64,000 nucleotides of DNA from Primulina eburnea. Lineage: Eukaryota; Streptophyta; Magnoliopsida; Lamiales; Gesneriaceae. The position numbers and the translations under genes are program-made. Location of the stretch: positions 44,801,642 through 44,865,641 of the forward strand of contig NC_133101.1 in assembly GCF_022965805.1 (NCBI RefSeq), read 5' to 3'. Positions 57,119 through 64,000 of this stretch are shown piece by piece. The stretch's first letter is position 1, and each line of letters opens with the position of its first letter. Under the pieces are notes generated by a model, which saw only the letters and a program-made list of their open reading frames with translations, had not been told where the DNA came from and did no database searches.

Positions 57119-58067
57119 TGTTGAAAACGAAATTCCGGCGTTTGACAAAAGATTTACCAACTGAATTTGACCAACTGATCGACGTAACTGAACACGTCAT
57201 TAGTCAACTGATCGCTACAACTGAAGTCTATTCCTTGGTCAACTGATCCTTACCAGCTGATCTCTCAGCTGCACACGTCATCAGTTGAAAGCAACAACCG
57301 ACAAATAGTACAGCGATCTGCAACTGGTAGTGGCTCGCCGCATTTCAGAATGAACAGTGTACGATTGTCAGAATATATCGACATGGCAATCAACGGTTAG
57401 AATATTCAAATATTTTTAATGTTACCGTTGAGAGGGAAGCCTATAAATAGTCGAAGACAGCAGCTGAAGAACATCCGACTCTCAGTTATCTTATCTTACT
57501 TGCTGTTAAGCTGCAAAAATATTCACTCACATTCAGAAATCAAGCTCACGCTTATCAGTTATATCAGTAGTATTCTAGACTACGCTCTTGAGCTTATATA
57601 ACACTTTGTAATCGATTGATAGATTTTCCAAGTAGTGCTAAGATCAGTTAAGATCTGTAAAAGTGTTGTATACTAAGATTTTCAGTATTGGCAAAGTGAT
57701 AAGTCCAAACTGAAGTGGGTCAGTACACCTTTTTGTATTTGATCAAAGTCTTTTAGTGAATATCCTATTTGCGTGATAGAAGGGGTGACGTAGGAGTTAC
57801 TCAAGTCTCCGAACATCCAGAAACAAATTGTGGTGTTATTACTTTCAGTTATCATTTTCAGTTAGATACTCTATCTTTCAGTCAGTTAGTTTTCCGCAAC
57901 TGTTTGTTCAGTTTAACTGATTGTTATTGACCGACGAGATATTTAGATTCAGTTTGTAACACAACTGAAATCAGTTTATCGAATAATAATTTTAATTGAG
58001 CAGTGTTTATTCAACCCCCCCCCCCCCCCTTTCTAAACACTCTTCACGCGATTCACCGATCCTTTCA
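57119..58067 (+). repeat. 3' LTR of copia element G
   Basis: It begins TGTTGAAAACG and ends GATCCTTTCA, followed by GCGCA. It lacks the 13-bp CCAGCAACTGAAT-type duplication of the 5' LTR and has a longer C run near its end. Confidence 0.93.
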
Positions 58068-58072
58068 GCGCA

Positions 58073-58487
58073 TATGTGCGAGTCACACTGTCTCGGCACC
58101 CATGCTTCCTCAACAGCTCGCGCATATGTGCGCACTAACACCGCGCATATGCGCGAGACCTACTGTCTCCACATACCCATACTCGCGCATATTAGCACCT
58201 CCACGCCACGCATGTGCGCCCAACTCTCTGGACTCGGCCATTAGCTTCTGCATAACTCACGCATATGCGCGTGCACGTCTCGCGCATATGCGCGAGGTCT
58301 TCTGCCACCCACGCGCATATGCGCGGCTCCTTGTCGCGCATGTGCGCGAGGTGTTCTGTCCTCACACATATTCCATGTTTTCTCTCGTCTTTTTGGTCTA
58401 ATATGTTCCTTCTATATTTACCTTAATTACTCAATAATCATTTCAGATTAATCTCAGATTACGATAAATAAAATCTCGGGCCTTACA
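58073..58487 (-). repeat. 3' LTR of element E, proximal part with palindrome cluster
   Basis: It continues the LTR from 43857 after the G insertion and ends CCTTACA at 58487, the LTR start in minus sense. Palindrome boxes are centred at 58073.5 (split by G), 58125.5, 58148.5, 58190.5, 58213.5, 58264.5, 58287.5, 58318.5 and 58341.5; the partner of the first is at 43835.5. Every pair is 23 bp apart. Steps between pairs are 52, 42, 51 and 31 bp. Confidence 0.88.
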
Positions 58488-58503
58488 TTTCCCTCCCCCC
58501 CAA
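58488..58503 (-). other. Polypurine tract of element E
   Basis: The minus strand reads GGGGGGGAGGGAAA directly before the LTR start TGTAAGGCCC. Confidence 0.85.
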
Positions 58504-60960
58504 AGATCTGATTTCGTCCCTGAAATCATAGGTAATCAATTAAGATTAAGAAAGAAATGTATGATAAAGGTTAATCAGAAAACTCATTGCAATGAAACAA
58601 TTTTGAAATCTCAGTCTCATATCAGATTCTGTCTTTCAGATAGTCTCTTTGATACCTTGACGACTTTACTGTATTTTCAACAGTAGAATAGTCTTCATTC
58701 TGGATTTTTTTTTTTTTCATGGATCTCTAACTCTAATCTGGAATAATAATTCAGGAAGTATAATCTCATAATACCATTCGAAATAACTGATGATAGAATT
58801 AATCTCACAAGTACCGGCTATACAACATCCGTATATACCAATTAACAGCTCATAATAAATCAATACTATCATCTCTTATCAATCTGATAATTTCAATCAG
58901 GGTTATATTCAATCTTCAACTTTAAATATCAACAGTCATCATCCGACATTGACATATTCAGTCTGTTTATTTTGAGCTGTCTTTATTCTCCTCTGAATCA
59001 GTTTCAATTCCTTTTTCATATCTCTGATCCCATCAAATCCAATCTCAGGTATCACCGAGATATAGTCCCCATACAAGGAAATTTGCAGTTCTCACGGTAC
59101 AATGCTTCGAATGATGCTATCTCGATACTCATCTGATAGCTATCGTTATACGATAATTTACAAGTGACAATAAATCGTGTCAACTAGTGCTAAAATCCAG
59201 CACTACAGTTCCTGGATATTCTCCAGTATCAGGATAATTCGCTTCGACTATCCGTTGATCTATAAACGATAGGCAAAAGATCTTGTTGTATATTCTGCCA
59301 AAAGTAAAAAATCAACCGAAAATCGTGGTATGATAAATTCAACTTTGGCATTCAGTGCAATTTGCCCATTTTTCTGACATACAACTCAGTCGTCTGATCA
59401 TGTCTGTACATCTTCCTGTACAAAATAACATATACAGATCGAGCAATCTGTCCATCACAATCATATCACATCACAACCTTGAAAATATGGCAATAGTTTC
59501 ATCCAAAAATCCATAGAAATGTGCTCCTATTTCTATTCATGAATCAATAATTTATATAACCAATCTCTTGGTTCCTTTCGTTTTCTCCTATTGGTGGCCA
59601 ACATAGACATCTCAGTACAAATTCTGCCACAAATAATCTTATCTGTTTCTATCAAAACATTTTCTGCTATCAGAATACATGCTGAAACGATTATTGTACG
59701 TTTCTGACCATTTTTTGTCATTTCAATTCGAAATATCTAGCACAAACAAATCGGTTATTAACATACAAGACAATATTACCTACCTGATATTCGGATTGAC
59801 ACACTTTTCTAACTATCGATATCAAACTTTGAACATTCTGATCGACTTTCTGAGCTACTTTAACTTTCAAAATCAGTTCTGATTCCACCGACCCAGTAAC
59901 AAGTTTCAACGATTCACTATCTGTTTCAAATATTCATTCAAAACAACTAAAATTTCAAATCAAATTCACAACATCAGTCATAGATAATAGCATACTAAAC
60001 TCATAGAACTGCAAATATCTGACACTGATATCAATCTCGGCCAACTGCTCACAGCTTTACTGTACTCAGCTCAACAGATATATCATCTTCCGATGTCACA
60101 TACTCTGAATACAATCTGTCTCAGTCCAGATTCACATCGCAACAGTTTCTGTATACCCCATCTCAGTTCTCATAATATTCAACAAAATCAGTCATATTCT
60201 TCCAATATCTCAGGATATCACAGCTAACTCAAGCATAGAATCATCAAAATATGTCTGAATACAGAGTTAATCAACTCACAAACATAGCTGATATATACCA
60301 ACAATAAACACTCAATTAGAGGTAACTCTCGGTCAGTAATCTTCAAACTGATTTTTCAATTCTTTCAGTTCTATCGATGCCATTCTGTACAATGTTCTAA
60401 AGAAAAGAAACTGTACCTGGTATCAAGTCAAGGCGGACTTCAATTTCCCAGGCTGAAGGCAAACCGGGAATATCATATGGAACAATAGCAACATTCATGC
60501 CATGGATAAATCAGCCAAGAATAGACTCGATTTCAGTAAATCAGCTGAATACATAAGGAGTCTCTCCGCTCCTTCCGATAATCATCGAATCATATAGAAT
60601 ACGGGTATCAAAGGAATTCTAAATCCAGAATCTTTACCGTATAATGTTCATCCTTCGGCCATGTCAGGTCCGAATCTTACCATCTTCTAGGATCGGTCAG
60701 TAATAGCTCTGAACTTTGTCAGCATATCATTATTCAAAATGTAGTCAAAATCAGACAATACAAGTACATATCAGCTAATTGAATTTCATTCTCCTCTTAC
60801 TGCAGTATACAATATCTCATAGAATTCACTGATATAAAAACTCTTCCCAAAAAGGTAAGGAGATAACAACTACCGCAGATACAGACTCAACAGATAAAGC
60901 ATACATCAATGCAATTCATCAGAAATCATGTATAAGATGTACGAGAATCTCCCCAATACA
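58504..60960 (-). pseudogene. Ruined pol of element E with RT deletion
   Basis: The minus strand from 60960 gives a protease trace, linker, and RT start (AIVPYDIPGLP and EIEVRLDLIPGT near 60480-60400, corresponding to the DIPGLP...PGT region). The palm region is missing and homology resumes in text matching GLMDRVF to MTDYAEQ of B near 60290-60190. A residual RNase H-to-integrase linker is open at 59909-59718 (SLISIVRKVCQSEYQVGNIV). Integrase is stop-filled. No functional enzyme remains. Confidence 0.75.
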
Positions 60961-61912
60961 TATGCAACATAATCATAAAAGAACAGATACATGTCACTAC
61001 ATCATCAAGTGCATCTTGGATCTGTTCCTCGGTCACTACCACCAGACGCTTCTGCTCCCGGGAATCTTCGGGAACCTCTCTGTGGAAATACTCTACCAAA
61101 ATGTCTGGATCGTTTGCAGATATGGAAACTACCAAATACTCCTTGGCATTACTCAGTGGGATGTCTCCCTCCGCAGGTGCTGCAAAAAACTCCAGTATAA
61201 TTCTGACTCGAACTACTAGAGCTAGAAAGACTGCTGCCTAACTTCTTAAACTGCTTCTTTTTAAGCTTTCAAATAGTCTTTCTTTTTCACCACTACTACT
61301 ACCAGTCTCAGGTCGAGAGGTGGTTGTTGTCGTCTCGATGCTAGAGGCGCAAACGAAGCTCTTTTCTGTCTTGTCAGATTGGCTTCGGCTCTCTTGGCCC
61401 TACTCAGAGCATCAACAAAACTATAGGGTCGGCCTGTGTTCACTAATGTCAATATCTCAAGAAACAATCCCTTAACAAACTGATCAGTCACAGCTTCATC
61501 ATTCCCAGCCACGTGAGAAGAAAAACGTAGCAAGCTAGAAAATTGAGCAACATATTCTTCAATACTTAGCTGACCCTGTTTCAAATTTTCAAACTCCGTT
61601 TTCTTATCCTCTCGGTACAAACTTGGGAAAAATCTCCGATAGAACTCAATTTTGAAGATCTTCCACGTAATCACCGTACCACATAGCTCCAAGGCTTCTT
61701 TGGTTGCAATCCACCAACTCCTTGCGACTTCCTGTAACTGATGTCCAATAAGTTTAACTCTACGTTCATTTGGGTACTCAAGTGAATCAAATAGTATCTC
61801 TATATCATCCAGCATATTCTCACAAACCACAATCGTCTCAGTACCTTTCAGAATCGGCGGTTGGAATTACTAAAACCTCCTCAACTGTATTTCCATCGGA
61901 GTTTCTGACATA
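60961..61912 (-). pseudogene. Gag of element E, disabled
   Basis: The best open piece is 61830-61261 (189 codons) with DIEILFDSLEYPNERRVKLI, SWWIATKEALELCGTVITWK and the capsid end. The upstream start (MSETPMEIQLRRF near 61910) is cut by a stop. After 61261 the frame shifts and the zinc knuckles are not intact. It is homologous to the gags of A and B. Confidence 0.85.
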
Positions 61913-62220
61913 TCTATCTGATCAATCAAGATACTTCTCTGATTCTGGGATCTTCGAGAAGCTAATATGATTATCACAAAGGTTAGTAACCAGATACCAC
62001 AACTTGTTTCAAGTTTCAGTCCTCCTCTGATCATCTTACAGCTGATCAAGAATCGGTTCTGATTCAACCTCAATAATGCATATTACTATATCAAATCAGA
62101 TAAATCAAGTAACATGTATCAACAAGCAATAAATCATGCTAGCAATCACATGCAAGGAAGGAAAATTCATTCTACCACGCTCACTAGCCTCTATCTCAGT
62201 CTCAATCTAATGGATCTATC

Positions 62221-62232
62221 GCTCTGATACCA
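62221..62232 (-). other. Primer-binding site of element E
   Basis: TGGTATCAGAGC on the minus strand, two bases from the LTR end at 62235. Confidence 0.9.
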
Positions 62233-62234
62233 CC

Positions 62235-64000
62235 TGTTGTTGGGACGCAGAAGCTAATCAATGTCTTAATCATTATTAAGGTCAAATAACAATTAAGAAA
62301 AGTGGGACTAAAAATTTTCTATTTAAATTATAAATGCGGAAACGTAATGTAATCTATTTAATATACATGTCAGTATAAAGGTACAACGTATGTACTACAG
62401 ATATCTATCTTAACTAGGTTCAGCATCTACACATCAAGTGCTGGATCCTACTCTGCTTCTCGGCCCGGATCTCCACGCTAACTATACTCTCTCATCCTCT
62501 TCCTGATCCTGATCCTGTCCCACTTGTTGTCAAGTACACATACAAACAAGACAACAGCCGGATAACTCCGGTGAGAATTACATTCTCAGTATAAATCATG
62601 TATGCATGCATTTCATATAAACAGTTATAAAAGCATGAAATAAACATTCATAACATGTATCAAAATCAGAAACATGAATCAATATAACTCTGAATATAAC
62701 ATGTATCAAATCCGACACATGAATCAACACAAACTCTGAATCATACTTAGTGACTCAGACTCGACTCGTCCTAATCTAGGGATCTCGATCAGAATAAGAA
62801 CATACCCCAACCTACACTGCCGATCGGGGTGGTGGCATGTTCTTATTCACGGACTTTGTCTCTTTCCATATCGAACACCAGTAATAGAAGAAACTCCAAT
62901 TCTATCCACTCCGATATAGCCAAACGTCCGGCGTCTTGGCAAATCAGCCACAGACTATGCATATCAGCCCTGGCGAATCAGCCAACATCTAGGCGAATCA
63001 GCCCCGGCATATCATGCCAAACCTCTGTGACAATGTTCAATGGGCAATGAAGATTCCGTCACTATCTGGCACCTCTGTCATGAGATCAATCGTCTACGAC
63101 TAGGCGCCTCAACCTATGACTCAATACACAAATCATTGGAACGAACATATCAATTCATTAATTGCAATTATCAATGCAATAAAATAAAGTATGTGATTTA
63201 GGGAAACTCGAGTCAAACCTCACTCGAGTTGTGCAATTCCAACTCGACATTAATTTATACCTTTCATTCTATTGCTCTGACTCTGTCAAAGTCTCCAACC
63301 CCCTGCCTGTCAATATCAATCTGGCAATAACATATTGAATATATCGTATCAATATATAACTCAGTTCAGAACTTGTTCTTATCAATACTCAAATCAAACA
63401 TAATCTGATCAATATCACGACAGAACGATACAATCATAATCAATACTGAATCTGATTAACACCAATCTACTGATGCTTCGACGGTATAATAATACAATCT
63501 TGATAACCCCGTCAATCTCAACATCACAGATATACTATCACGAGACATAATCAGTATCAATACAACTCATAACCCCATCGATAACACATCATGATCTCAA
63601 ATCGGTACAATCTCAGTCATATCACTTCAGAAAATCATAACAATTGTATATACAGTCTGTTCTTCGATCTGACTTCAATTATATACTGACCAGTATATGT
63701 AGAATACAATATATCAATCAAATCATAATTCCCCCTATATCATAATCTCACATCATAACAAAACTCAATGAAACTTACGTCCAGTTGTAGCTTTCATCGC
63801 TGGGAACTCGGTACTGTACTCAAATTCAAATTTGAACGGACGGATTGTGCGTGAAATGAAATTTACTATCAAGAAACTTGAACCTTCCTCGGAATCTTTT
63901 CTCGTTCCTTTCCTGAAGAATTGCAGGCTTGTGTATATATATATCAATATATATACGTACACGTTGCATGGTTAAGGGGAAAGTGGCGATTTTTCTCTTT
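62235..64000 (-). repeat. 5' LTR of element E (runs off the window)
   Basis: It starts TGTTGTTGGGACGC and matches the LTR at 42045-43857 throughout, including the hairpin (62793-62847), short minisatellite and TATA-like run near 63934-63955. The palindrome cluster would lie just past the window end. Confidence 0.92.

Larger units (their letters stand above)
43858..58067 (+). mobile_element. Element G: SIRE-like Ty1/copia retrotransposon with env-like and antisense ORFs
   Basis: 957- and 949-bp LTRs flank a 12.3-kb interior (9.2 kb without inserted F). The target duplication is GCGCA at 43853-43857 and 58068-58072. Gag, then protease-integrase-RT-RNase H (the copia order), then a third ORF lie on the plus strand. 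The third ORF and overall size point to the SIRE/Maximus (Sirevirus) lineage. All ORFs have a few stops, so it is inactive. The LTRs differ by scattered changes and a 13-bp duplication near 43900, so it is moderately young. Confidence 0.94.
42045..64000 (-). mobile_element. Element E: gypsy element of the A/B group, runs past the window end
   Basis: In minus orientation: 5' LTR (from beyond 64000 to 62235), primer site, disabled gag, protease trace, RT with internal deletion, integrase trace, purine tract (58488-58503), and 3' LTR (58487 to 42045) split by copia element G. The interior is 3747 bp. E lies in the integrase of C. The RT deletion matches that of B. Confidence 0.9.

Overview
This window looks like repeat-rich nuclear DNA of a flowering plant, probably a eudicot. 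The evidence is an Athila-type Ty3/gypsy element with a tRNA-Asp-type primer site, several Ty3/gypsy elements resembling the Tekay/Del chromoviruses, a SIRE-like Ty1/copia element with an env-like third gene, and a decayed copy of a plant LOG (cytokinin-activating) gene. I cannot place it to genus. I see no intact host gene, tRNA or rRNA. Nearly everything is LTR retrotransposon in nested layers.

Layout, left to right. (1) 1-6186: element A, gypsy, minus strand, with a good gag ORF but a ruined pol; its 3' LTR runs off the left edge and its 5' LTR is cut. (2) 6183-17956: element K, Athila-like, plus strand, 5' LTR reduced to about 30 bp at a chimeric junction with A. Its pol is split by a solo LTR (S, 8846-10753) of the A family with a clean 5-bp duplication. 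(3) 18250-20415: decayed LTR fragment J. (4) 20416-23755: AT-rich DNA with an inverted repeat and an intronless LOG-like pseudogene. (5) 23756-30020: two long LTRs (I and H) of one gypsy family around a gag remnant. (6) 30021 onward: minus-strand pol of host element C, broken by three insertions: B (30229-38041), mini-element D (38689-41922) and E (42045 to the window end). E's 3' LTR is itself split by copia element G (43858-58067), and G's gag is split by mini-element F (45707-48803). F in G in E in C makes a nest four elements deep, and 5-bp target duplications are readable for S, B, D, F and G.

The most unusual signal is in the LTR promoters. Four LTR groups (A/S/E, B, K, D/F) carry clusters of short palindromes, different in sequence between groups but alike in layout: palindromes come in pairs about 22 bp apart centre to centre, pairs repeat every 53-76 bp, and the cluster lies just upstream of a TATA box where one is visible. 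In the A/S/E group every centre-to-centre distance I measured is close to a whole number of DNA helical turns (22-23, 31, 42, 51-52 bp). In K the same paired palindromes occur in the LTR and again just before the env-like gene. This looks like a helically phased binding array that unrelated retrotransposons share or have converged on.

Other points of note: an antisense ORF in copia element G with its own TATA box and poly(A) signal; two gypsy elements (B and E) that lack the same part of reverse transcriptase yet are complete insertions, so probably moved in trans; and two young mini-elements (D and F) with 334-372 bp interiors between 1.4-kb LTRs. All coordinates and distances were read by eye.
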